Origin: Marisa cornuarietis
Lineage: Eukaryota; Mollusca; Gastropoda; Architaenioglossa; Ampullariidae
Direction: 5' to 3'
Length of the DNA stretch: 64,000 nucleotides
Assembly: GCA_004794655.1 (NCBI GenBank)
Contig: SMMW01000619.1
Coordinates: forward strand, 3,403,001-3,467,000
Part shown: positions 1 through 10,680 of the stretch, piece by piece
Numbering within the stretch: position 1 is the stretch's first letter
Layout: every line of letters starts with the position of its first letter
The notes under the pieces: model-generated
Told to the model about the DNA's origin: nothing
The model's database searches: none
Seen by the model: only the letters and a program-made list of their open reading frames with translations
Position numbers and translations under genes: made by a program

Positions 1-305
1 ATCAACCTACCCATCACTCACATTCCCCAAATATCTCCACCCCCCACAGTGCAAACGCTCCGTGAGGTGGTACCACTTTCCCTTATAAAATCAGCAACAG
101 ATGTCGCACGGTAAAGAATGTATCAGTGTTACAGAGCAGAACCTTGCTTCAATATTGTGTAACGTCTTCGTTCCTCTCACGCTGTGGGACAAGGCCCATC
201 TTTCCATTGCTCGGGATAAAAGCATTAATTTGCAAATATCTTGTTTCAGTAACTCGTATGTGTTAGAAGTTAATATCCTGTGGACGTAAGAATTCAACTT
301 GAGAA
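1..305. repeat. Dispersed repeat R4, copy 1
   Basis: This stretch is repeated in the same orientation at about 2126-2400. Shared landmarks include cattccccaaatat, ccccccacagtgc, taccactttcccttata and a run ending in tgtgttagaagttaatatcctg. Copy 1 has an extra segment near 120-160. No long reading frame is shared, so the short open frames here are not taken as genes. The element class is unknown. Confidence 0.75.
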
Positions 306-505
306 AATGTAGTTGTTGTTTTGTTTTTTTGTTTTTTTTTACTGAGAAAGGGATGGAAAATGGGGAAGGAGGGGGAAGGTGCGGAAGGTTAGCGATCGGT
401 GTGTGTGTCGGCGTGCGAGTCTGTGATGGCTGACAGTTTAATTAAGTGCTGTTGAAAGGATGGGAAGGAAAGGATCGAGAAGAATGAAAAGAGTGTTTTG
501 TGTAC

Positions 506-558
506 TTCAGACGAGATCATAACAAAACAACAGTTAAATTTAAAGATAAATATAATTA
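506..558. repeat. Inverted repeat arm, left
   Basis: About 50 bases here, starting cagacgagatcataac, recur as the reverse complement at about 1979-2033. The two arms are nearly identical and lie about 1.4 kb apart. They sit inside the two direct R4 copies, so the start of the window looks like a nested or composite insertion. No transposase is visible between them. Confidence 0.75.
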
Positions 559-779
559 TTCGTTAGTCGTGTGCTGGTCTCCTCCTAGGCGGGAGCGGGG
601 AACGTGACGGTCTCCTCGGTGTGTGGGAACAGGTCATGACCAGACTTGAGAGTAAAATCTGTCATGTGAACCAGTTGAAGTGAGTGTATGTCTATGTCAA
701 TTTTGTCTTTAAATGGTGGAATTTGAGAGAGTGATTATATAATTTTGTGCATGAGATAAATAGATGAATAAATAGAGGA

Positions 780-900
780 AGCGGAACAGACAGTGCCCTG
801 GTTCAATACCCGATAAGCGCAGCAAACTTCCCCCAGTCGACCCAGCTTGTTAATATCTGTTCCAAGATCACCGGAATCAGGCAGAGGGACTTGGCAGCTT
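780..900 (+). repeat. tRNA-derived SINE fragment
   Basis: A B-box-like ggttcaatacc is followed by cgataagcgcagcaaac and ttcccccagtcga. The same string occurs on the minus strand near 6890-6935 next to clearer A and B boxes. This copy lacks the 5' A-box half and appears truncated. Confidence 0.55.
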
Positions 901-979
901 TCTGTCATCAGCAAATTCTTAAAAGGCCTCCCGCATCCTCTCTATTTATGATCATGTGTTGACATGTGAGTTTTCACTC

Positions 980-1422
980 TTGCGGTCTGGCTGTAGGTAC
1001 GCGATGCCTGTATGCAAAACCAATCGCCACCGCAATTCATTCATTCCACGTGCCATCCACCTGATCAATTCTACTGGCCGTGAGCTTGTACTAGCCTGAG
1101 GTGACCTAGGTCACCACTATCCACTGCATCTACATGGTACTGGGAACGTGTGTGTGAGTGAATGCGCGCGAGAGAGAAAAATTAATAGAACACATCATCT
1201 CCCTTTATATCATGTACATCTATATTATTATCTCTTTATATCATGTACATGTATTTTGAATATCAGGTATATATGTGTATTATATCTTATATCATGTATA
1301 TGTATTTTGTATATCATGTATATGTATGTATTATCTCTTTATCTTATGTATGTATTACTGCTAGTACGAGCACTATGTAAAATTTTACTTGGGGAAAAAT
1401 AAAGTTGTATTGTATTGTATTG
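980..1422 (+). mobile_element. 3' end of a CR1-like non-LTR retrotransposon
   Basis: Positions about 980-1100 read as the C terminus of a reverse-transcriptase ORF, with RHRNSFIPRAIHLINSTG and a stop at about 1100, a tail typical of CR1-like ORF2 proteins. The following 300 bases are an AT-rich 3' UTR ending in aataaagttgtattgtattg with a short pentanucleotide tail. A matching piece of this UTR occurs at 9380-9482. The rest of the element is absent, so this is a 5'-truncated copy. Confidence 0.6.
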
Positions 1423-1978
1423 GAATGGGTACCTGACTCCATATAGGGTTGGGGAAGGTAAGGCAGCGAGGAAGAGGAGATTGGCACCACCCTCATGTAA
1501 AAGCTGGCCCCGAGAAAAGTGGGGTCTCTAACACCTCACTCCCCAACCACCTGAAAAAGGTTATGGGATGACCCTTACTTTTACCTTAGATGAATGTATG
1601 TTATTGTTGTGGTGGGGGGAATGTTTGGACATTGATATATTGTGGGTAAGATGGTTATTTTCTGTCTAGGTTTTTTTGAGTTTCTTTTTATTCTTGTTCT
1701 GGATATCAACTGCGTGTCCGTCGGCAGTCGGGATTGGGAAGTACCTAAATTCGGAAAGGACAGCGCCAGGACCAGAGACTGTGGTGTGTGTTTGTGTTGT
1801 GATTTCTTCTGGAGAGACTGGTTTTGTGGAGGACTGCGCCTTCAGGAGTGGAGGAACATTGGATTTGACTGTAGATGGAACTATAAATGAACATGGAATT
1901 CTGGACTGGAAAGGGAAATGGGTTTGGCTGCCTACTTTGAAATTAGATTTTTGTTTTAGTTAATTATTATTTCTTCTT
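1423..1978. other. Unassigned repeat-rich interval
   Basis: An open frame of 95 codons (1676-1963) begins with a hydrophobic stretch that could mimic a signal peptide. It matches no family I recognise, lies between inverted repeat arms, and is overlapped by another frame of similar length. I see no supported gene. Confidence 0.4.
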
Positions 1979-2033
1979 TATAATTATATTTATCTTTAAA
2001 TTTAACTGTTGTTTTGTTATGATCTCGTCTGAA
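1979..2033. repeat. Inverted repeat arm, right
   Basis: This is the reverse complement of about 506-558. The match covers about 50 bases with almost no mismatch, which indicates a fairly recent origin for the arms. Confidence 0.75.
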
Positions 2034-2125
2034 AGTAACTGTAGAGTGCATGGGACAAGAACAAACCTGTGGTGCCACGAAGACAGCCATCCTTCTCCCA
2101 CACCTCCCAAATCCCTGCCTACCTT

Positions 2126-2400
2126 CCTTAACCTCTCCATCACCCACATTCCCCAAATATCCCTACCCCCCACAGTGCGAAAGCACCGTGAGGTAGTACC
2201 ACTTTCCCTTATAAGATCAGCAACAGAATTCGAACGGTGAAGAATATTCTGTAACATCTTCGTTCCTCTCACATTGTGGGACAAGGCCCATCTTTCCATT
2301 CCTCGGGATAAAAGCATTAATTTGCAAATATCTTGTTTCAGTAACTCGTATGTGTTAGAAGTTAATATCCTGTTGACGGAAGAATTCAGCTTGAGAACAC
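2126..2400. repeat. Dispersed repeat R4, copy 2
   Basis: This is the same repeat as 1-305, in the same orientation, with scattered substitutions and a deletion relative to copy 1. It is not coding. Confidence 0.75.
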
Positions 2401-4960
2401 TGTTTTAGTCTTCTTTCTACCACATCCGTACCACGAGGAATGTGAGTTAAACATATTACTACAAAATCGTAGTAAGGACTGCAATACATCCTATAAGTCA
2501 GCCACATAATATTTAGCCATTCTTCTGTCACTGGCGTCAGTGATAGGAGGATTTAGCTTGCTAAAGATAATGTAACATTGTTTACTAACTCTAGGATGTA
2601 TTTATAAAACCATGTTTCGAGTTTGCTTAAATTTTAATATCAGTATGTTAGGAAAAAGTCGTTATTGTCTGAATGAAATACACTTCCAAAAAAAGGGTTA
2701 TAGAATAACTTCGTCTCAAAAATGACAAAGTTGTACAAGAAAGGTTTCAGCAACGACGATCGAGCTTCACATTCTCACCATGCCATTACTACCCCGCTCC
2801 GATACTTCTCATATCACCATCGCTTTAAGAGCGAGGATTGTACCTTGTTGGACGTACACTCCCATCTAGCCCAACAACACCAGAACCCAATAAATTACTG
2901 TCGCTTAGCTGATAACCAGCAGACAATACAGAACATTAACCTGACAATTTAAGGTCGTTTTTCTTGTCACATTTATCAATGCCAGCGGTCGGGGGAAATA
3001 CGTGAATACTGTTCATTAATTTTGCTTTATTCTTGAGTGGTGTCGATTGGAGGCTTTGTGGTCGTGTTCTTTTTATTCATCCTTTACTTGACTTCAGTGG
3101 TATATTTGTCCTTGCTTCAATTCCTCACCGGTATCTGCGCTCTTGTTGCGACATGACCCGAAAGGTTGTTTTTCTAATCTTTACTGGGAATTTGATCCCT
3201 TGCGATGTCCGGAAAACCAACTGGTTAAAAAAAAGCAAGTGGGGGGTGGGGCTTTAACATGTACTGACATGGAATTTTGCTTCTCAATGCAGTCTTAAGA
3301 TTAACACTTAGTGCTTGGTTTCTTTCTTACTATTTTTCTTCATTTTAAAAGAATGAGCTTATTCTGAAACCAGCATTGAGTATCAGTCTTAAAGGAGAGC
3401 TTTATTTCATTTTTGCTGCAAACATGCATCTCTTGGGAGAATCGGATTGTTTTACAGAAACCTGAGAACTATTGTGCAATAATAGCTGCTGTATTTCAGG
3501 GTGGATTTCTAGCTCTGCGATCTAGCCCTATAACTACCGGAGACAAAGCAATAATGAGTGTAGTAACAGCGACCTCCCAGCAGAAAAGCTCTTTATCGAT
3601 GTTCACTTCTTCTTGAACTTAGAACTCTTATGCTACGTCTTCTACCCGTAAGATATTTAAAGAAACATTCGCTAATTACAAGCAGCTTATAACCACAATC
3701 TAAAACAGTTTACTTTCAGCATGGGGTGAAATATTCTATAAATAAATACATTAGTGGAACATTTGACGGCATTTTGCGAGTAAAGCCTTATCTATATATA
3801 TATATAATTTATAAAGAAGGGCCAAAACTTATGTTTGCAGTCAAGTTAGTTAAGCTATTTATTGATGCGGATTTGTCCATATAATTATACTTTTTTTCCT
3901 AAAACACTTTGTGCTAGTTGGTACGTATGAAATGAGTTCACATTGAATAACACAGCAAGCACATACTGTTTCTTATAAAACTTATTTTATAGCTCAGTGT
4001 TTTTATCCACTGCTATGTGTTTTCTCCAATGAACCTTGTTGTTGTGTTCTAGTTTTAGAATAAATCTTGTTCGTTCCCTAATCACGAAAATATTACAACA
4101 CACAAAAGTCACAGCCAAGTAGACAATGCAGGTAAACAGGTTAATCTATAAGAGAAAATATCCTTTATTTATATGAATGCTTTTCGTCACAGGGCTGTTG
4201 AGGCAGTAAAGCTCTATGTTTTGAATTATTTCATCCGTTTAGCTGCTCATTCATTTTCCGCACGCACAGCGAACAACGCGTATGATTAACACACTGACAT
4301 TAATGATAGCAAAGTTAATACTAATGAGCGATCTAGACAAAAGTACAGTGAATAATGATAAATTTATTTATTATTATTTTATGTTCGTGCCAGCTTGTCA
4401 AGTGGAGCGGCAAATAATTTCCTTCAGGTAGCTTTTGGTCTTATGATTTCCTTTTCTTGTCTCGAAAAGTTTTTATTAAAAGTAATGCTCTTATAAAGTT
4501 GTGGTGCCTGCCATGGTTCACCATGTGACCACACAATCACACATCAGTGGCTGGATAACTTCTACTGCACCCGCGTTATACACCCCTTTCCCTCCCTTCA
4601 TGTAGAACCGTGTGATATTAACGCCTTTCCCTCTCCCACCCGCGTGACCCCCTCCTTCAGTGGGCTTATCTAGCCTATTCCCCCCCTCCTCCCGTGACAA
4701 ATCTGTTATGAACGCAAGAAAAAGATCGAAAGCGAATTTGGATTGAAAATATTTACCGCACATGCACTTCATTCTATATTAACTATTTCTGTTATACATT
4801 GAACTAATAAACACACTACACACAGCACATCTCTCAGACATATAGAAAGGTCTCATGGTTTCAGTTTGTATCAACATAGTTGCTCAGGAAGGGCGTTGAG
4901 ACCCACGCCAAAGTTAGTCAGCGAAGTGCCACATTAACCGAAGTGAAGAAACAGGAAACA
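2401..4960. other. Interval without a recognised gene
   Basis: Only short open frames are present and none matches a family I know. Positions about 3020-3210 weakly resemble the R3 repeat, with a shared segment around caccggtatctgcgctcttg. The remainder is AT-rich noncoding sequence. Confidence 0.5.
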
Positions 4961-4963
4961 AAA

Positions 4964-5011
4964 ATGCAGCCAGTATTCCTAGCTACTGTCTTTCTTTTTT
5001 CTTGTGACTGG
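4964..5011 (+). CDS. Possible signal-peptide exon (weak)
   Basis: An ATG at 4964 opens a short hydrophobic stretch, MQPVFLATVFLFS, followed by gt dinucleotides. This resembles the first exons of genes A, B and C in length and hydrophobicity. The best-looking donor (gtaatt) would leave in phase 2. A phase-1 exit matching the rest of the family would need a weak gtgact donor. It could have served the decayed gene ending at 8512, but it may be chance. Confidence 0.22.
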
Positions 5012-5367
5012 TAATTAAATTAGTTTTTGAAAAAAATTTCATGGTAGTTACTTTGATTGGTTACTTGTTCGCTTAAATTGACTATAAAACTATTTTACTG
5101 TGTAACTAGTTATTTGCGTGTTTAATTTTAGTCTCGACTTATGTTTTTCTATTTGCTGGTTCAATTAGTCGATAACTATTGTATAGGTCAACACCTAGGC
5201 TACTGACAGAAAGTTGTCAACAGTGACTCATAGGGATACTAAATGTTGAATTAGCAGCGGCGTAGGAAGATGCTCAGCTTCATGTTGACAGTGAACGACG
5301 CTCACTTTCTCGTCCCCTCAGTGTCTTTTCTGATTAGGCTTTTCAATGTAAGAGGCTACACTCGCGC

Positions 5368-5371
5368 GCAC

Positions 5372-5416
<45 letters not shown>
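5368..5416. repeat. (CA)n microsatellite
   Basis: A run of ca dinucleotides is seen directly. It creates His-Thr and Cys-Val shadow frames that are not genes. A (ta)n run follows at about 5506-5526. Confidence 0.95.
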
Positions 5417-5417
<1 letters not shown>

Positions 5418-5592
5418 CAACACACACATACATACAAGTGCGCACGCATTTTCACACCGACAATATCCGGAGAAAGAAAGAGAGGATGACAAAAACGAAG
5501 ACAGAAATATATATATATATATATAAATAAAAGAACTGACACTTACTAAAGCGTACACGAGGATGATAATAAGTTTATTAAAATCTGTGCAG

Positions 5593-5741
5593 TTCATGCT
5601 TTTGACATCATAATCGGAGACACCTGCACATACACCAACGGAAGTCGTTCGGACTGCACTGACCCTAAGCCGTCTGTAAACCAGTCAATGACCCCAAGTG
5701 TACATGCAGGCCATAATACAGACAGTATGGCACCGGCTGCA
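5593..5741 (+). pseudogene. Decayed EB/EGF-like cysteine exon
   Basis: A tgtgcag acceptor precedes a frame reading IGDTCTYTNGSRSDCTDPK. After a one-base slip the second half reads AVCKPVNDPKCTCRP, then a stop, then YRQYGTGC, followed by a strong gtaagt donor. Both ends fit phase 1, as in the other cysteine exons. The length of 149 nt is not divisible by three, and a taa lies in the second half, so the exon is broken. Order and spacing of cysteines, including the C-x-C pair, match the intact exons at 27648 and 30938. Confidence 0.6.
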
Positions 5742-5989
5742 GTAAGTGGATTTTGCATATGATGGTTAGGATTGGGCATGGTAATATGAAACCGACTTGT
5801 TTATTACTTACTGATACTTGTTTTACACAATAGCAGTCACTAGATACACAAGAGTTTAAATGATTATGCTGTGTTCTTTGTGAAGATCGCGTGGTGATGT
5901 ATACGACAGTTTGTTTTCCTGCAGGTATCAAGCAAAACAGACCGGGAATATTTTAACACCCTGAATGCTTAAAGTGATTCAGAAATTTA

Positions 5990-6440
5990 TGACGATGGCT
6001 ATGACAAAAGCAATCTTGACAAAACAAATTTTATCGCATTGGTTGTAACTTTTTATCCTGTTAGCGACCGGAGAGCAGGTTTCATGTATCATAATGTAAA
6101 TAACAGTTACATGCCAATTACTACGTTGAAGCAGCAACATTTATCTGATCGTGTCCCACCCACGTTGACTGCAGCATGCTTACAATAACATTTCTTGTTG
6201 TTTATCACTCCCTCGCAGCATGGTGTGCCTTGCTGCGCCCACTGAAGAGAATGGGTTTGCCACAACTTCCTTATTTTCAGATCTGATAGCGTTGACATTC
6301 TGACCTTTAAATATTTACAGAAGATAAAATTGAAGTAGCGTTAACAGGGCGTACTTACAAAAAGACCGAAAGCCAGTTGGGAAAGCTTAAGAGATATCTT
6401 TTTCCCCTTCTAAACTGAAGTTAGCCAGGCCCTACCCTGT
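5990..6440 (-). repeat. Dispersed repeat R1, minus-strand copy
   Basis: The reverse complement contains the R1 landmarks found near 22780-23200: a caggg.agggcctggc start, cttctgtaaatatttaaa, accatgctgcgagggagtgataaa, caacgtgggtggg and a ctaacaggataaaaagttacaa end. No protein is encoded and the class is unknown. Confidence 0.75.
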
Positions 6441-6839
6441 TTTTTTTTGTTATGCTTTTAAATCATCCGAGTGAAAGTAACAACCTTTCTTGAGCTCCTG
6501 TCAGATCAACAGTACTTGATTTTATTAACAACTATTTGGTAGATCCTTGAATGTTCCTTGTCAGACATTAAAAAGTATTTGATGTACACGAATTATTATT
6601 TCTTTATTAAATTAATACAAACAAAACACATACATTATAGTTCTAACCCAAGAATTTAATTATACCTGTAATAATATAAGCTATAAAAATAACTTTTAAT
6701 ACTACTATATTGAGCAATACCATAAATGCAATAACAATGTCATCATTGGAATCCAAGCTAGAGCATATTTTCGTTTGCTGTTAATTTTTTCGAATGTGAC
6801 TGAACAATGTTGTGATGTATTTAGGATAAGTCTGTGAGT
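6441..6839. other. AT-rich interval, nothing recognised
   Basis: No coding frame, RNA or repeat that I can name is visible here. Confidence 0.45.
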
Positions 6840-6990
6840 TTCTCGATGATGGTAAAAGACATGGAGTCACGGTCCCATTACCGCGAGCAGGATCGACTGG
6901 GGGGAAGTTTGCTGCGCTTATCGGGAACTGAACCTGCACGCTCTCAGTTCGGACGCCAGCGCTTTAGACCACTCAGCAATCCGCTTACGT
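6840..6990 (-). repeat. tRNA-derived SINE
   Basis: The minus strand carries an A-box-like ttgctgagtggtctaaagcg and, at about the right spacing, a B-box-like ggttcagttcc, as in a serine/leucine-type tRNA promoter. It is followed by the non-tRNA body cgataagcgcagcaaac shared with 780-900. A functional tRNA is unlikely because the 3' acceptor half is replaced by SINE body sequence. Confidence 0.65.
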
Positions 6991-8417
6991 TTGATGATGG
7001 TAGAGGTTGTTGTTGTTGTGCTATTGACGCTGATCACATTGAATTTTACAGAAAAATCGAATGACTTTGGGGCACAACGGGCTTGAAAATCGAGACGAAG
7101 AATTGTCTGATCCTAACCATGAATAAAGGCTTACACTCGAACACAATTTTAAAATTAAATGAAGTCTTGTGTTTGAGCGTGTACTCAAACATATTTAAAA
7201 TTGACCTTTCTTACAGCACGCTGACATTAAATATACACTGTGTGACTGCTAAAGTGAGCACCTAACATTGTTATTTCTCAATCATTGCAGTTGCTAGATT
7301 TTTAGAAAATCCATTTTCCTTTTAACTGCAACGGATCGAGTCGCCTTTCCTTCGTCCATGCTATTCGTCCTTGCTACAAATTATCTTTATTACTAGATGA
7401 TTGATTCTTATCGGATGGTTTTTTTAAAACCCGATTGCTTTCTTTTAGTCCCTGCACATGATTAGTCTACCAACCGAGCTGGTCGCTGGATCGATGTCTC
7501 ATCGTCTATCCAGTTGGAAGTTGAAAGCAACGACACAAAGTTGGCTGCTAACATTCTTTGACAATCGCCAGTTTGCTTCGAAGACTGTCTTTCGAATGCG
7601 GGCCCTTCTTTTTAAGCCGTTTCTTACTTCTAACTTCATTAAACACCCGCATATTTGGATGTTCTACATTTTTTGGTCGTATTACCAAGTCATGCTACAA
7701 CACACACACAGACTATATAGATTCTTTATAACGAAATAAATCAAATCAATAGGACTCCGTCTTTCTGTGATTTTCCATTCTTTGTCACTAGAATGAATCC
7801 TGTTAGTATCAACATAAGACGCTTGACCTCACCCTTAGCGATCTCAGCTACTTCGCTTCATGATGTAGTCTACTGAGGTTTTCTTCTTCTTGTCACATGG
7901 CTACACTTCCCATGCCATACTTTTGCGCTATATAAATTGGTGTTGTTGTTGTTTTTACAACAATACATCCTTGACATTTTTACGATGAGTAAAGATTGAA
8001 GAAACTGGAGGTCTAAAAATATTATCCGAAAGAAAGCATTAAATCAGGTTGACTATGTTGTCCTATTGTACTTCGAAGGAAAGAATACGAACAAGCTAAA
8101 CACAAAAGGAAGCATTGCTCTTAACATTTTTACAAAAGCTACAGTCACGTCTTTTACATCGGAGGCTCCATTTACACTGATTGCTAATCGATAAGAAAGG
8201 CTGTGGCGTTAAATGTTACACGTGAAACAGGCGCTGAAGCAGCCCACCCCTTATCACACAACACTCACAAAAGCCAAAAAGTATTTGTAGAAGGTTGTAC
8301 CTGTCAATAGCCAATTTTCAAATACAGGAATGACTGCCACTGAAATAGTTGTGTAAGCATAATATAATAATATTTATAATAGCCAACATTCAGAATGTTC
8401 AACCATATTTTTCGCAG
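6991..8417. other. Interval without a recognised gene
   Basis: Several short frames are open but show no family features. This interval would be the intron upstream of the terminal exon at 8418 if the exon at 5593 once belonged to the same gene. Confidence 0.45.
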
Positions 8418-8512
8418 GCGATAAGAACGAAGGGAGCGCACCAGGACATCGCTCCATCTGGATGCTGTGGATGACCTTCATGACGATGTCACTGGCTGTC
8501 TACCTGATGTAA
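8418..8512 (+). CDS. Terminal exon with GPI-type hydrophobic tail (gene 0)
   Basis: After a ttttcgcag acceptor the phase-1 frame reads a polar stretch DKNEGSAPGHRS, then the hydrophobic IWMLWMTFMTMSLAVYLM and a TAA stop. Small residues (EGSAPG), then a spacer, then a hydrophobic end with no cytosolic tail form the pattern of a GPI-attachment signal. A close paralogue is the terminal exon at 32780-32889, which shares the TMSLAV motif and the downstream UTR. The only upstream exon candidates in the window, 5593 (broken) and 4964 (weak), are poor, so the gene is probably dead or starts outside what I can recognise. A possible polyadenylation signal aataaa is at about 8900. Confidence 0.55.
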
Positions 8513-8809
8513 CGCTCAGTGAAATTCCCTTGGAGATGTCAAAGATGTCATAATCTATCCGCTTAGAACAATTATTCTGCCGTTTTAAACTTATTCTGTG
8601 CAACTTTTAGTTCTCTGGTAAACTAAAATTATAATGTAGTTTAAAGTCTTCTGCCATACGTTATCCAGTACACTATGTCCCGAAAATGTCAGGTGACAAT
8701 CCTTACTTGAGTACGTTTTAACCGGTTTATAAATCAGTTTTTGTTAATTTTTAGTACCTCTTAACAAGTTTTATTCCGTAAAAGGCAACATTCCGTCACC
8801 AGAGATTCA

Positions 8810-9240
8810 ATCGATGAGTAGTAAATATCAGCGTTACACGGCCATTTCTCCTGCTTTACTTTCAGTTATGACCTATGTGATACAAACCATAGTGACAAAA
8901 ATAAAATGACAATCATTGGGTACAAAGAAATTCGTCTGTGTCTGATGTGACAGGTGCAAACGTTAAATAAACTTTGAACTTAAACATAAACTACTCTTTT
9001 TACTTGCAGTGAAAATTCAAAATATACCATACAGATGTCACCTCACTAACTTTACTAAACTATTGTGCTTAATTACTTTTCAAAATCAATATGTCCATTT
9101 TGTTCGATCTTTGTCTTTAATAAAATCTAGCTCAACAAATAGGTACAAAAAGTAAAAAGATAATCGAGTCTGATTACAATAATCGAAATCTGTTCTGACA
9201 TCTCTACTTTGTTTTCAGCCAAATTTTCAGATAATTGATC
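8810..9240 (+). other. 3' flank shared by three paralogous gene ends
   Basis: Segments such as ggccatttctcctgctttactttcag and the block near 9020-9240 reappear, diverged, at 15430-15860 and 33190-33570. This marks at least three old copies of the same gene end. It is noncoding and probably 3' UTR and flank. Confidence 0.5.
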
Positions 9241-9265
9241 AAGCAATAGTGTCTTGCTTTACTTA

Positions 9266-9266
9266 A

Positions 9267-9333
<67 letters not shown>

Positions 9334-9360
9334 TCTGTGTGTGTGTGTGTGTGTGTGTGA
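9266..9360. repeat. (AAT)n then (GT)n microsatellite
   Basis: A trinucleotide run of about 65 bases is followed directly by a gt run. It is immediately upstream of a LINE 3' UTR fragment. Confidence 0.95.
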
Positions 9361-9379
9361 AAGAGAAATTATTTCAACA

Positions 9380-9482
9380 TGTAGATTTATGTATTATCTC
9401 TTCTATATCATGTATATGTAGGTATTACTGATAGTACGAGTACTGTCTAGAATTTCTCTTGTGGATAAATAAAGTTGTATTT
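9380..9482 (+). mobile_element. CR1-like LINE 3' UTR fragment
   Basis: The sequence from tatatcatgtatatgtaggtattactg to aataaagttgtatt matches the 3' UTR at about 1300-1415, including the tag tagtacgag. Only the UTR survives. Confidence 0.55.
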
Positions 9483-10680
9483 TACTCATCAATTCAAATT
9501 AGATATTGGGGAGTCCAAACGTAAGGGGCTCCACACCACAAACCCTCAACAGCAGGCACGTCCAGTACATGCATCAAGTCGACACAAAACACTTCAAGTG
9601 AGACGAAGACAGATTGAGAGCAATGGCTTTTACTCAGATAGTCGAAGGGACACATCTCTGCATGACAAGCCTATCCGTTTTGTCTGCAGAAGAAATTCAT
9701 AGCAAGGGAAACAGAAATGATCTTTTTCATTTTTTTCAAATTTTAACCAATAAGAAAAAAACACCAATGCATACGCTTTAGCATTTTTATTTTGTCGACA
9801 AGAGATTGTTTATGCATAAAAAAGAGAAAAACTAACTGCAGTGTTATTACTATTTGGTGTTAACAGTACTTTTACTTTGGCCTCATGTCACCAGAACAAC
9901 ATCATATTATGGCAACATGATTTTTAGTTACTGTGAAGCGAAACAATGGCGCTCTCTCCCTTCCCATATCCGTCACCTACCCACTACACAATCCTTTAAA
10001 GGTCAACCTGATTGCTGAGCATAAATTGCTGGAAACAAAGCACAAGGCATCGCAAAAACATGTTCAGTGGTCTCTAATGACAGGATTTGTCGAGAAAACA
10101 GGAAAAATAGCACCGTTTGTATTAGCATAAGTCGAAGAGAAAAGATACAATCCTCGGTAAAAGAAAACACCAGGACACATTGTGCTGTTGCTGAATGTTC
10201 TCTTCGACACTCAGAGGGAGTTAGTTTGTACTCCTGAAGGAAATCCTACAGATAATGGCAGCAAACGCCAGTGGTTTCACTTTGTTCAAACGTACCATGT
10301 TAGCTTGGTCCCTCCACTGTACTCATGAATTTCCTCAAAACTTTTCAAAATCAATTGTTATCCAGTCACTAATACAGTACAAGCAAGTCTTAGACTTTCA
10401 GTAAAACGAAGCAATCTTATTACTACAGAAGTGCTTACTAAAGTACGAGATGTTAAAACCAACTACTACTGCTGGTAGATCAAGCACCAGATATACAACT
10501 TCGACAGTTTCTACACCGTGTGGTCTACAAGTAACATCGTGTGACAGTCACAAACACATCATCAGCCGTATCTTTATCACCATAATGATAACAACAACTG
10601 ACAGTGTGAGGTCAACATTGATGTGCGTGATCGAAACAGCTAAAAAAAGGGGAAAAAAGAATTGAGAGTGATAAACATAT
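9483..10680. other. Interval without a recognised gene
   Basis: There are short frames only. The frame at 9475-9702 starts inside LINE 3' UTR sequence and shows no domain. Nothing is supported. Confidence 0.45.

Noticed and set aside
1642..1963. Two overlapping frames starting with hydrophobic residues, as a secreted protein gene
   Set aside because: They lie between inverted repeat arms, overlap each other, have no splice or family support, and end in low-complexity sequence.
5270..5597. His-Thr-rich and Cys-Val-rich open frames
   Set aside because: They are created by the (ca)n microsatellite on both strands.
6840..6990. Functional tRNA gene on the minus strand
   Set aside because: A and B box matches are present, but the 3' acceptor arm is replaced by repeat body shared with 780-900, so it is a SINE.
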